A stretch of DNA of 35,102 bases. It comes from Parafilimonas terrae (lineage in GTDB: Bacteria > Bacteroidota > Bacteroidia > Chitinophagales > Chitinophagaceae). A program made the position numbers and the translations under genes. Below, in pieces: positions 8,024 through 16,470 of the stretch. Where the stretch lies: NCBI RefSeq assembly GCF_900115755.1, contig NZ_FOXQ01000020.1, positions 1-35,102 on the forward strand, in the 5' to 3' direction. A model generated the notes under the pieces. That model saw nothing but the letters and a program-made list of their open reading frames with translations. It had not been told where the DNA came from and did no database searches. Numbering within the stretch: the stretch's first letter is position 1; the number at the start of each line of letters is the position of its first letter.

Positions 8024-8076
8024 TCGTTTAACCTCAATTTTCTGATTGATCTTATTTTACGGACTGCAAAAGTGCA

Positions 8077-8559
8077 TTAATAATTTACTTTTCCAACCGG
8101 AAATGTATTATCCAGCATCATATACACATGTTCAATGCCGTCTTCCAAATAAATATCACTTATCACTTTAAACCCAAGTGAAGTATAAAATTTCAAAAGA
8201 TAATATTGGGCGCCAATCTTAATGGGGCCATTGCCAAAATGCTGCCTGCACAAGGCAATAGAATATTGCATCAATTCTTTCCCCAAACCTTTGCTGCGAT
8301 GCTTATGCGATGTTACTACACGACCGATTGACATTTCTTCATAAATATATCCCGGCGGCGCAAGCCGCGTATAAGCAGCCAATTCATCGTTCACAAAACC
8401 CATCAGGTGTAAACAGCCTTCATCTTTATTATCCATATCTAAAAAAACACAGTTTTGCTCTACCACAAAAACTTCACTGCGCAACTGCAGGATTTTATAT
8501 ATTTCAGGCGGTGATAATTCATTAAAAGCTTTATAATGCCATTTTATATTCATTTTCAT
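8077..8559 (-). CDS. GNAT N-acetyltransferase, ElaA family
   Basis: A GNAT-fold acyltransferase of the ElaA type; the substrate is unknown in the family. Diagnostic features are 'LQLRSEVFVVEQNC' near the N-terminus, 'AAYTRL', and the acetyl-CoA loop 'GRVVTSHKHRSKGLGKELM', followed by 'FYTSLGF'. ElaA proteins start with Met-x-Ile/Trp just before this region, so ATG 8559 (MKMNIKW) or 8553 is preferred over the longer frame from 8577, whose extra residues (MRIFIA) look non-native. It lies just upstream of the ABC ATPase gene on the same strand. Confidence 0.85.
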   Translation of the reverse strand: MKMNIKWHYKAFNELSPPEIYKILQLRSEVFVVEQNCVFLDMDNKDEGCLHLMGFVNDELAAYTRLAPPGYIYEEMSIGRVVTSHKHRSKGLGKELMQYSIALCRQHFGNGPIKIGAQYYLLKFYTSLGFKVISDIYLEDGIEHVYMMLDNTFPVGKVNY

Positions 8560-8652
8560 TGCAATAAATATTCGCAAGATAATTTTGTTGACGAACTGTT
8601 AAGATAAATATTGCTTATTTGCATAATAATAATTTGAAATAGAATTGCAACT

Positions 8653-11067
8653 ATGAACATTCCTGTAATTATGCGCTGTTTATTCGCTTCATGCCTGCTT
8701 GTTTCAATAACAACAGGTGTTCAATCTCAAAATATAAGCATTAACAGCGTTCAAAACAGCCTTGAAAATTTAGCAACCAATTTTCCGCAGGAAAAAATTT
8801 ATGTTCAGTTTGATAAGCCTTCTTATGCGCCGGGCGAAACAATATGGTTTAAGTCGTATATAATGACGGGTGCTGACCCATCTCAAATAAGCAAAACCGT
8901 TTACATTGATTTTATCAATACACAAGGCAGAGTGCTGAAACATTGTGTATCGCCGGTATTGCAATCCGGTGGCAGCGGCGATTACAGCCTTCCCCTCGAA
9001 TTTAAAGATGAGGTTGTATATGTAAAGGCTTATACAAAATGGATGTTGAATTTTGATTCATCTTTTCTTTACAGGAAAACCATTCATATTATTCAGTCGA
9101 AGCCGGTAAGAAACAAGCCTGTACCGGCAATTAAAACCGCTATACAGTTTTTGCCGGAAGGCGGCAATATTGTTGAAAATATTGAAACCAACGTTGCATT
9201 TAAAGCCGTGCATTTTGACGGAACGCCGGCGCCTGTGAGCGGCGCTGTTTTTAATAACAGCAATGCAAAAGTGGCTGATATTACAACCATACACGATGGT
9301 ATGGGTGTATTTTCACTCACAGCTAAAAATGGTGAAACTTATATTGCAAAATGGAAAGATGACCTTGGCAATAGTTACGAAACAAAATTGCCGGCTGCGC
9401 AGGCCACAGGCATTGTGTTAAAAGTATCACCACAAGCTGATACAAGATCGTTTACCATACAGCGGCAAGACGATGCACCGGCTAATCTTCAGAAATTATA
9501 TATCATTGCTTCTATGCAGCAGCACCTTGTGTATGGCGCTGCCGTTAATTTAAAAGATGTGCCCGTAACCGGCGGCGCCATACCGGTTAAAGAACTTCCC
9601 TCCGGTATTTTGCAGGTAACTGTTTTCGATTCAAACTGGGTGGCAATTGCGGAGCGCATTACTTTTATTAATAATGAAAATTATGCTTTTGAACCTGAAG
9701 TTGGTTTTGCAGAACTGGGTACCGATAAACGCAAACAAAACACCCTGGTGATTCATACAGATTCTATTAGCGCTAACCTTTCCGTTGCTGTAACAGATGC
9801 AGGCATTGGCATTGACAGTTCCGATGATATTGTATCCCACCTGCTTTTAACCGGCGATTTAAAAGGCAATGTTTATCATCCTTATTATTATTTTCAAAAC
9901 AATTCAGATACGCTGCAAAAGCAGCTTGATCTTGTAATGCTCACGAATGGCTGGCGCCGTATTGACTGGGAAAATTCTATTCGCAGTAAATATCCAAAAA
10001 TAAGATATCAAAACGAAGCCGATTATTTAAGCCTCGCAGGCAAGGTGTACGGCGCAACAGACCAGCAGTTAAAAAAAGGCGCTATGCTGCTGCTCATTAT
10101 TAATAACAGTAAGGATACGGCCAACCGCTTTGAACAGGCCATAGTTGATCAATCCGGGAAGTTTGCCAATCCCAACATTATTTTATACGATACTTCAAAA
10201 ATTTATTATAAGATATCAGGCAATGAAAGCTTTGCCAATTCTTCCGTTATCAATTTTGATAACAGTTTATCATCTCCTAAAACAATAGCAGAAGACACGG
10301 CGGCCAATGCTTTTCTTGCCGATACGGCAACAGAGAATTACAGGCGCAGGCTTGCAGAAGAAGAGCTGCGTAATGCCAAATTCAGGCAGGGCACAACGCT
10401 GCAGGATGTGGTAGTGAAAACGAGAACTAAAAGCCCCATGCAGGTATTGGATGAAAAATATGCGTCACCGCTTTTTAGTGGCGATGGCTACCAGTTTGAT
10501 GTGATGACCGACCCGTTTGGAAGAAGCGCCTTGAGTGTGTTTCAATATTTGCAGGGTAAAGTTCCGGGCCTGCAGATTACAACAGGAGGCGGCACACCAA
10601 GTGTTACATGGCGTGGCGGCACACCAGCATTTTTTTATAATGAAACACCTGCTGATGCAAGCATGCTTCAAGGCATAAGTATGAGCGATATAGCTTATGT
10701 AAAAGTTTTACGGCCACCGTTTATAGGCGCTGTTGGCGGCGGTGCAAATGGAGCCATAGCCATTTACACACGCAAGGGCGGCGATGTAGCCACTACGCCC
10801 GGTAAAGGATTGCCATATAAAGTAATCATTGGTTATTCTGAACAAAAGGAATTTTATTCTCCCAATTATGATATTTATAGCGAGAACAATGAACAAAAAG
10901 ATTTGCGCACAACTTTATTTTGGTCGCCTAATGTATTAACTACGCCAACCAATAATACTTTCCGTCTGAAATTTTATAACAACGATGTTACGCAACGTTT
11001 CCGTGTGATTGTAGAAGGTATCACCACCGATGGTAAACTTGCACATATTGAAAAAGTAATTGAATAA
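8653..11067 (+). CDS. Secreted MG-like protein with a TonB-plug domain and no barrel
   Basis: An 804-residue envelope protein with a signal peptide (about residues 1-25, cut near 'GVQSQ'). Residues 46-145 resemble macroglobulin-like domains ('EKIYVQFDKPSYAPGETIWF'). Beta-rich middle domains follow. Residues 583-710 look like a TonB-receptor plug: 'LQDVVVKTRTKSP', 'LQGKVPGLQI', 'GGANGAIAIYTRKGG'. The polypeptide then ends after about 95 residues with no 22-strand barrel, so it cannot be a normal porin-receptor. Proteins of this layout are widespread in Bacteroidota and their role is unsettled. The TPR gene follows closely. The family resemblance is clear; the function is unknown. Confidence 0.8.
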   Translation: MNIPVIMRCLFASCLLVSITTGVQSQNISINSVQNSLENLATNFPQEKIYVQFDKPSYAPGETIWFKSYIMTGADPSQISKTVYIDFINTQGRVLKHCVSPVLQSGGSGDYSLPLEFKDEVVYVKAYTKWMLNFDSSFLYRKTIHIIQSKPVRNKPVPAIKTAIQFLPEGGNIVENIETNVAFKAVHFDGTPAPVSGAVFNNSNAKVADITTIHDGMGVFSLTAKNGETYIAKWKDDLGNSYETKLPAAQATGIVLKVSPQADTRSFTIQRQDDAPANLQKLYIIASMQQHLVYGAAVNLKDVPVTGGAIPVKELPSGILQVTVFDSNWVAIAERITFINNENYAFEPEVGFAELGTDKRKQNTLVIHTDSISANLSVAVTDAGIGIDSSDDIVSHLLLTGDLKGNVYHPYYYFQNNSDTLQKQLDLVMLTNGWRRIDWENSIRSKYPKIRYQNEADYLSLAGKVYGATDQQLKKGAMLLLIINNSKDTANRFEQAIVDQSGKFANPNIILYDTSKIYYKISGNESFANSSVINFDNSLSSPKTIAEDTAANAFLADTATENYRRRLAEEELRNAKFRQGTTLQDVVVKTRTKSPMQVLDEKYASPLFSGDGYQFDVMTDPFGRSALSVFQYLQGKVPGLQITTGGGTPSVTWRGGTPAFFYNETPADASMLQGISMSDIAYVKVLRPPFIGAVGGGANGAIAIYTRKGGDVATTPGKGLPYKVIIGYSEQKEFYSPNYDIYSENNEQKDLRTTLFWSPNVLTTPTNNTFRLKFYNNDVTQRFRVIVEGITTDGKLAHIEKVIE

Positions 11068-11074
11068 TTTTTAT

Positions 11075-11386
11075 ATGGGCCGCATTGAAAAACTGCAGGA
11101 ACTCTTGCAGCAAATGCCTGATGATAGTTTTTTGAGGCATGCACTTGCACTGGAATATATAAAACTTAATAACGACAAAGATGCAAAGGCTTTGTTTGAA
11201 GCTGTTTTAAAAAATGAGCCGGGTTATGTAGGTTCTTATTATCATCTCGGGAAATTGCTTGAAAGGAATGGCGAAACGGCGCTTGCAATTGAATGGTATG
11301 AAAAAGGAATGCAACAGGCAAAAGCAGCAAATGATCAGCATGCATATAATGAATTACAGGCGGCGTATGAAGATTTGGTTTATTAA
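11075..11386 (+). CDS. Small tetratricopeptide-repeat protein
   Basis: A 103-residue soluble protein built from about two TPR units: 'HALALEYIKLNNDKDAKALF' and 'YHLGKLLERNGETALAIEWY' show the W/L-G-A-P type spacing, preceded by a capping helix 'IEKLQELLQQMPDDS'. TPR arrays bind partner proteins, and the partner is unknown. The frame extends back to a TTG at 11060 that overlaps the upstream stop, but ATG 11075 (MGRIEKL) is the likely start. With the preceding gene ending at 11067, the two are probably co-transcribed. Confidence 0.8.
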   Translation: MGRIEKLQELLQQMPDDSFLRHALALEYIKLNNDKDAKALFEAVLKNEPGYVGSYYHLGKLLERNGETALAIEWYEKGMQQAKAANDQHAYNELQAAYEDLVY

Positions 11387-11407
11387 TTCATGATTATTAC
11401 AGCATAA

Positions 11408-11436
11408 AAGTCCTGCAGTGAAAAACACCAGGACTT
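11408..11436. terminator. Bidirectional hairpin after the TPR gene
   Basis: The stem AAGTCCTG (11408-11415) with CAGGACTT (11429-11436) can be extended inside by GTG/CAC across a two-base bulge. It lies 21 bp past the TPR stop on the plus strand. On the minus strand it lies 22 bp past the possible small peptide gene and runs into TTTT. It probably terminates one or both. Confidence 0.55.
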
Positions 11437-11458
11437 AATAATTTCAGTGCTTATTATT

Positions 11459-11536
11459 TCAAACATTACTTGGCAGAATAACGTAGCCATTTTTTACACT
11501 GAATATTTCTTTGATTGTTTTTACCAGCTTTTTCAT
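11459..11536 (-). CDS. Possible 25-residue basic peptide gene
   Basis: A short frame from ATG 11536 (or an in-frame ATG two codons earlier, 11542) to TGA at 11459. The peptide begins MKKLVKTIKEIF, then SVKNGY, and ends VILPSNV. It has five Lys in the first half and an amphipathic pattern. It sits alone in a 281-bp space and is followed by a hairpin with a short T run. No family is recognised and no promoter was found. Short frames arise by chance, so this is tentative; a leader peptide, a bacteriocin-like peptide or noise are all possible. Confidence 0.25.
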   Translation of the reverse strand: MKKLVKTIKEIFSVKNGYVILPSNV

Positions 11537-11638
11537 AATCATAATTTTTTATAATTAATCGATTGTATATAGGATAGTGTGTATGCAGAAAAATTTAATA
11601 TTCACATTCTAAAATCATGTTAAACAGGATTGCCTTAA

Positions 11639-11658
11639 TTTTATGTTTCAACATAAAA
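11639..11658. promoter_or_regulatory. Palindrome just upstream of the DinB-like gene
   Basis: A perfect inverted repeat, TTTTATGTT (11639-11647) and AACATAAAA (11650-11658), with a 2-nt centre. It ends 9 bp before the ATG. The size and symmetry suit a dimeric repressor site; no regulator is identified. Confidence 0.4.
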
Positions 11659-11667
11659 ACATAACCA

Positions 11668-12276
11668 ATGAAATCACTTTTTTCCTTACTTGTATTATCT
11701 GTTTTGTTCAGCAGTTTCACCATCGTTAATAAAGCAGAGCTTACAGAAGCTGAAAGAAAATTTGCCGTTGATCATCTCATTAAAACAAGAGATGATTTAA
11801 TTAATGCAGTAAAAGGTTTATCTGATGCGCAGCTAAACTTTAAACCGGCACCGGACAGATGGTCGGTGCTGGAATGTGCACAGCACATAGCATTAACATC
11901 GCAGGGTTTGTTTGGCTTTGTACAACAAACTTTACAAACACCTAATGACAGTGCACTTAAAGCAACTGTTACAGATGAACAGTTTATCGGCATGGTGGAA
12001 GACAGAAGCCACAAAGCACAGGCTGCAGAACCTTTTAAACCTGTGCATGCACCTTATAAAACATTGGATGAAACATTAAACGCATTCAATGCAGGCAGGG
12101 ACAGCCTGATTAATTATGTGCAAACAACACATGATGATTTAAGGGGCCATATTGCGGAATTACCCTTTGCCAAGATTGATGCCTACCAGGCCATACTATT
12201 GGTTTCTGCGCATACCAACCGGCATACACAGCAAATAGAAGAAGTGAAAGCCGATCCCAATTTTCCCAAACAATAA
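11668..12276 (+). CDS. Secreted DinB-like four-helix protein
   Basis: A 202-residue protein with a signal peptide (MKSLFSLLVLSVLFSSFTIV). It carries the DinB_2 pattern 'FAVDHLIKTRDDLINAVKGL', 'LNFKPAPDRWSVLECAQHI' and a C-terminal 'HTNRHTQQIEEVK'. Metal-binding His residues typical of this fold are visible in 'AQHIA' and 'HTNRHTQQ'. Cytoplasmic relatives include bacillithiol- and mycothiol-dependent transferases; export here implies another role, which is unknown. A near-perfect palindrome precedes it and a strong terminator follows, so it is probably a single-gene unit. Confidence 0.82.
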   Translation: MKSLFSLLVLSVLFSSFTIVNKAELTEAERKFAVDHLIKTRDDLINAVKGLSDAQLNFKPAPDRWSVLECAQHIALTSQGLFGFVQQTLQTPNDSALKATVTDEQFIGMVEDRSHKAQAAEPFKPVHAPYKTLDETLNAFNAGRDSLINYVQTTHDDLRGHIAELPFAKIDAYQAILLVSAHTNRHTQQIEEVKADPNFPKQ

Positions 12277-12296
12277 AACAGGATAAAAACATACTG

Positions 12297-12324
12297 AAAA
12301 GCTGCACTTAAATGCAGCTTTTTT
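12297..12324 (+). terminator. Rho-independent terminator after the DinB-like gene
   Basis: A perfect 10-bp stem, AAAAGCTGCA (12297-12306) and TGCAGCTTTT (12313-12322), with a 6-nt loop and a run of T. It separates this gene from ligD. Confidence 0.88.
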
Positions 12325-12379
12325 ATTTTATACAGCCTTTTGCGTTAACAATGGCATAATTATTTTATAGATTTAAGGT

Positions 12380-14521
12380 ATGCCGGTTAATAAAAAAAAT
12401 AAAGCATTGAATGCATTGCTTGCCAGGGGAACAAAACAGGAGTCCCCACAAAATCTCTCTCCTATGCTTGCCACACTTATTGACAAGCCTTTTGATGAAC
12501 CCGGTTGGTTGTACGAAGTAAAGTGGGATGGCTATCGCGCCATCATTTACCTGTATAATGGCAATGTGGAAATGCGTTCACGCAATAATAAATCTTTCAA
12601 CGAAAAGTTTTATGCAGTTTACAATGTTTTAAAGCAATGGAAATTAAATGCAGTGCTTGATGGAGAAATAGTTGTAATAAACGACGAAGGCATTTCCAAT
12701 TTTGGCGATCTACAAAACTGGCGCAGTGAAGCTGATGGAGAATTAATATTGTATTTGTTTGATGTGTTATGGATAGATGGCTATAATGTAATGAGCCTGC
12801 CTTTAACTGAACGAAAGCAAATACTCAATGCCATTGCGCCTGATGCAGGCATTATTCGTGTAAGTGAAAGTTTTGACACAGGCGCTACTGAATTTTTTGA
12901 AGCCGCAAAAAAATTAAACCTCGAAGGTATTATCGCTAAAAAAGCCAACAGCATTTATTTGCCCGGTAAACGCAGCAACGACTGGCTGAAGATAAAAACA
13001 AATAAGCGCCAGGAAGTAATTATAGGCGGCTTTACTAACAATGAAGGCAGCAGCAAATTATTCAGCGCATTATTGGTTGGTGTGAATGAAAATGGCAAAC
13101 TGAAATATACCGGCAAAATAGGTACAGGTTTTTCTGATAAGCTGCAGAAAGAAATGATGGAGCAATTCAAGCCGCTTATCACCAATAAAATACCTTTTAC
13201 GCATGAGCCCGATGTAAATAAGCCATCACGTTTCAGGCCCGATCCGCCAAAAGCAACCGTAACATGGCTAAAGCCAAAGCTGGTTTGTGAAGTTGCTTAC
13301 ACAGAAATCACTTCAGATGGTGTAATGCGCCACCCTTCTTTTGAAGGTATGCGTGTTGATAAGAATGCAAAAAATATACATCTCGAAAAAGAAGCGCATA
13401 CAAAAGATATTGTGCCAACCAATAAAAATTCAGTTATGCCAAAGAAAGCCGCAACAAAAAAAGCAGTGAAAAAAACTGCACCAAAAGCAAACGATCTTAC
13501 TAAGAAATTGCTGAAAGGATCAACAGGTAAAGAGCGGAAAACATTGCTTAACCCAACAGAAAAATCACAAACAAAAACGATCAACGGCCATAGCCTTACA
13601 TTCAATAATCTTAATAAAATTTATTTTCCGGCAACCAAAAATACCAGGGCTGTTACCAAGCGGGACGTAATCAATTATTACTACCAGGTTGCGCCTTATA
13701 TGGTGCCGTTCTTAAAAGACCGGCCGCAAACTATGATACGTTATCCAAACGGAATTAATGGTCAGAGTTTTTATCAAAAAGATGTTACCGGGAAAGTGCC
13801 GGATTGGGTTGAACTCTTTCCCTATAGCACGGAAGAAGGTGGTGACAGGAATTATATGATCTGTACCAACGAAGCAGGCTTATTGCTAATGGCATCTTTG
13901 GGCAGCCTGGAAATACATCCATGGAGCAGCCGTGCACAAAAACCTGATAACCCCGATTGGTGCATTTTAGACCTTGATCCCGGAGATAAAACAAGTTTCG
14001 ACCAGGTTATACAGGCCGCACAACAAATTAAACAGGTGCTCGATGCCATTGGCGCAGAAGCTTACTGCAAAACTTCCGGCGCAACCGGTATGCATATTTA
14101 TATGCCGCTTGGTGCAAAATATAATTATGAAGTCAGCAAAGAGTTTGGAAGGGTGCTGGTTACCATTGTGCAATCGCAATTACCCAAGTTCACCAGCATT
14201 GAACGCATTGTACAAAACAGGCAGGGAAAAATGTACCTGGATTTTTTGCAAAACCGCCCGCAGGCCACACTCGCGGCTCCTTATTCATTAAGGCCAAAAC
14301 CAGGCGCTACCGTTTCTATGCCACTGCATTGGGACGAAGTCAAGAAAGGATTAACCGTTCAGCAGTTTAATATTTTTAATGCTGTTGACCGCATAAAAGA
14401 ACAGGGTGAAATTTTTAAAGGCGTTATTGGAAAAGGTATCAACCTGAAAAAAATATTAAAGCAGATCAATACTGTTTTTGGTGAACAGGAAATGCATGAA
14501 TCGTTGCTGAAACTGATGTGA
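12380..14521 (+). CDS. ligD: DNA ligase D (ligase and polymerase domains)
   Basis: An enzyme of bacterial non-homologous end joining. The ATP-dependent ligase domain (about residues 25-235) has its adenylated lysine at Lys48 in 'KWDGYR' and the motifs 'DGEIV', 'EGIIAKK' and 'WLKIKT'. An OB domain follows to about 340. A Lys/Ala-rich linker (about 350-400) leads to the LigD-type primase-polymerase domain (about 400-690), with catalytic Asp531 and Asp533 in 'LDLDPGD' and 'TSGATGMHIYMPL'. The domain order is LIG-POL. The phosphoesterase domain often found in LigD is absent, and no ku gene is in the window, so both would have to be elsewhere. The gene stands alone after a terminator and converges on the PNP gene. 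Confidence 0.94.
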   Translation: MPVNKKNKALNALLARGTKQESPQNLSPMLATLIDKPFDEPGWLYEVKWDGYRAIIYLYNGNVEMRSRNNKSFNEKFYAVYNVLKQWKLNAVLDGEIVVINDEGISNFGDLQNWRSEADGELILYLFDVLWIDGYNVMSLPLTERKQILNAIAPDAGIIRVSESFDTGATEFFEAAKKLNLEGIIAKKANSIYLPGKRSNDWLKIKTNKRQEVIIGGFTNNEGSSKLFSALLVGVNENGKLKYTGKIGTGFSDKLQKEMMEQFKPLITNKIPFTHEPDVNKPSRFRPDPPKATVTWLKPKLVCEVAYTEITSDGVMRHPSFEGMRVDKNAKNIHLEKEAHTKDIVPTNKNSVMPKKAATKKAVKKTAPKANDLTKKLLKGSTGKERKTLLNPTEKSQTKTINGHSLTFNNLNKIYFPATKNTRAVTKRDVINYYYQVAPYMVPFLKDRPQTMIRYPNGINGQSFYQKDVTGKVPDWVELFPYSTEEGGDRNYMICTNEAGLLLMASLGSLEIHPWSSRAQKPDNPDWCILDLDPGDKTSFDQVIQAAQQIKQVLDAIGAEAYCKTSGATGMHIYMPLGAKYNYEVSKEFGRVLVTIVQSQLPKFTSIERIVQNRQGKMYLDFLQNRPQATLAAPYSLRPKPGATVSMPLHWDEVKKGLTVQQFNIFNAVDRIKEQGEIFKGVIGKGINLKKILKQINTVFGEQEMHESLLKLM

Positions 14522-14575
14522 GGAACTATTACAAGTCGATTTGTATTTATTCACCTATTCCATTAAAACAAAAAT

Positions 14576-15400
14576 TTATAAAACGCCCACCAGCGCTTTA
14601 AACAATGCCGTCATTTTAGGTTCTGCTTCACTTGCAGCCGCCAGCACTTCTTCATGTGTAATAATATTATCTTCTTCACGAATGCCTATATCGGTAATAA
14701 TGCTCATGGCAAATACTTTTATACCGGCATGAACAGCGGCAATCACTTCCTGCACGGTGCTCATGCCAACTGCATCGCCGCCGACCGCTTTAATAAGCTT
14801 ATATTCTGACCGCGTTTCAAAAGTGGGGCCGGTAACACCGCAATAAACACCTTCCTTTACTTCATAACCTAAATCTCCTGCAACAGATTTTGCCTTGCTG
14901 ATAAGTTCTTTATTATAGGGTTCGCTCATATCGGGAAACCTTGTTCCCAGCGCTTCCTCATTTCTGCCAATAAGCGGGTTTACTGTAAAAAAACTAATAT
15001 GATCTTTAATGATCATCATATCCCCTACTTTGAACGACGTATTCACGCCGCCAGCAGCATTTGACAAAAGCAACGTTTTAACACCAAGCATTTTCATAAC
15101 ACGAACCGGATAAACCACCTGCTGCGGCGTATAGCCTTCATAAAAATGAAAACGGCCAGCCATAACCATAACTGGTTTGCCATTCATATTGCCAAAAATC
15201 AATTTGCCTTTATGGCCAGCCACTGTGCTTACGGGGAAATGCGGCAGGCTATTGTAATCAATTTCACACTCCACCTGCATGCCGCTGGTAAAATTGCCAA
15301 GCCCGCTGCCTAATATCACACCAATAAGCGGCTGCTTTGTATATTTTGATTGAATGAAAGCTGTGGTTTCATTCAACTGTTGTATTAAATTATTTTCCAT
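14576..15400 (-). CDS. Purine nucleoside phosphorylase (trimeric PNP-II type)
   Basis: Splits purine nucleosides with phosphate to give free base and ribose-1-phosphate (salvage, cytoplasm). The phosphate loop is GSGLG (residues 31-35). Other motifs are 'AGHKGKL', 'GRFHFYEGY' (His84), 'LLLSNAAGGVN', 'GPTFETRSEY' with the base-binding Glu195, and His249 in 'THEEV'. The length of 274 is usual. Where human PNP and many bacterial enzymes have the base-contacting Asn243 ('SLITN'), this protein has Asp237 ('SIITDIG'). A change to Asp in human PNP is known to favour 6-aminopurines, so adenosine may be accepted. It is convergent with ligD, with 54 bp between. Confidence 0.92.
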   Translation of the reverse strand: MENNLIQQLNETTAFIQSKYTKQPLIGVILGSGLGNFTSGMQVECEIDYNSLPHFPVSTVAGHKGKLIFGNMNGKPVMVMAGRFHFYEGYTPQQVVYPVRVMKMLGVKTLLLSNAAGGVNTSFKVGDMMIIKDHISFFTVNPLIGRNEEALGTRFPDMSEPYNKELISKAKSVAGDLGYEVKEGVYCGVTGPTFETRSEYKLIKAVGGDAVGMSTVQEVIAAVHAGIKVFAMSIITDIGIREEDNIITHEEVLAAASEAEPKMTALFKALVGVL

Positions 15401-15441
15401 GATATTAAAGCATCAAAGATAGAATTGATAAGTTGAATTGC

Positions 15442-15456
15442 TGATTGGTTGATAGG
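15442..15456. repeat. Short dispersed repeat, copy 2
   Basis: TGATTGGTTGATAGG differs by one base from the copy at 106-120. It lies in the 197-bp gap between the PNP and glycerophosphodiesterase genes, which also holds an 8-bp inverted repeat (TTATCAAA 15498-15505, TTTGATAA 15525-15532). Confidence 0.4.
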
Positions 15457-15597
15457 TTTAGGAATTGAGAATTGGAATAAACTCGTGAACAAATGAATTA
15501 TCAAACAGGGTTTTAAATTATTAATTTGATAAAATGTTTACTGGTTGCAGTTATTTATCTTAGCCCGCTTATTAACCTGAAATTAATTCAATAACTG

Positions 15598-16398
15598 ATG
15601 AAAAAATTTGTTGTATTCTTTGCGATTGCATTATCCGCTGCTGCCTGTTCAGTAACAAAAAACAGCAGCTCCAAAATTAAGTTCGCAAACAATCCTGTTG
15701 TAGCGCACAGGGGCGCTTATAAACTGAATGGTTTTCCTGAAAATTCTATTGCCTCATTACAACAGGCGATTAAATTAAAATGCACAGGTTCTGAATTTGA
15801 TGTTTGGATGACAGCTGATGATTCGCTCGTTATTCATCACGATCCGGATTATAATAAACTCGTTATTGAAAAGACCAATTTTGATGAACTGAGAAAATAC
15901 CCGCTTTCAAACGGCGAGCCATTGCCCTCGCTGCGCGAATATTTGATTGCAGGCAAAAAAGATAATAAAACAACAAGGCTGGTGCTTGAAATAAAGCCTT
16001 CTAAAATAAGTAAAGAGCGTGGAATAAGAGTGGCGGATAAAGTAATACAATTAGTGCATGAATTGAATTGTACCAATCTTATGGCATATATAAGTTTTGA
16101 TTATGACATAATGAAACACATTCACGCCATTGAACCCAAAGCCATAACGCAACATTTAAACGGAGACATTGCTCCTGCTGCTTTAAAAGCTGATGGCATA
16201 AGCGGCGCAGATTATCATTTTTCTGTTTTTGCAAAAAACCCTGCATGGATCACAGAAGCAAAAAAGAATAATATACAACTCAATGCATGGACAGTAGATG
16301 ATTCAACTAACATGCGCCTGCTTTTAGACAGCGGTTTTAATTTTATTACAACCAATCAGCCTGAAATGCTTTTTGAAATATTGAAAAACAGGAAGTAA
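15598..16398 (+). CDS. Glycerophosphodiester phosphodiesterase lipoprotein
   Basis: Hydrolyses glycerophosphodiesters to sn-glycerol-3-phosphate and an alcohol. The N-terminus is a lipoprotein signal with Cys17 ('LSAAACS'), so the mature enzyme is probably anchored in the envelope. GDPD motifs are present: 'AHRGA' (His37, Arg38), 'PENS' (Glu48), 'EFDVWMTADD' (Glu66, Asp68), 'HHDP' (second catalytic His), 'LEIKP' and the C-terminal 'LNAWTVDD'. 266 residues is usual. The Ser/Lys-rich stretch after Cys17 is a spacer. It is transcribed away from the PNP gene and convergent with the cytochrome gene; a hairpin lies between. Confidence 0.92.
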   Translation: MKKFVVFFAIALSAAACSVTKNSSSKIKFANNPVVAHRGAYKLNGFPENSIASLQQAIKLKCTGSEFDVWMTADDSLVIHHDPDYNKLVIEKTNFDELRKYPLSNGEPLPSLREYLIAGKKDNKTTRLVLEIKPSKISKERGIRVADKVIQLVHELNCTNLMAYISFDYDIMKHIHAIEPKAITQHLNGDIAPAALKADGISGADYHFSVFAKNPAWITEAKKNNIQLNAWTVDDSTNMRLLLDSGFNFITTNQPEMLFEILKNRK

Positions 16399-16423
16399 AT
16401 GTTGTTCTTTGATTAAGCTGCAA

Positions 16424-16460
16424 TAATCCGGTCAAACTATTATTAAAGCTGGCCGGATTA
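16424..16460. terminator. Hairpin between convergent genes
   Basis: The perfect 8-bp pair TAATCCGG (16424-16431) and CCGGATTA (16453-16460) extends inwards by three more pairs, including one G-T. It lies between the convergent glycerophosphodiesterase and cytochrome genes and has no strong T run. It is probably a shared terminator. Confidence 0.5.
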
Positions 16461-16470
16461 CCGCATATCA

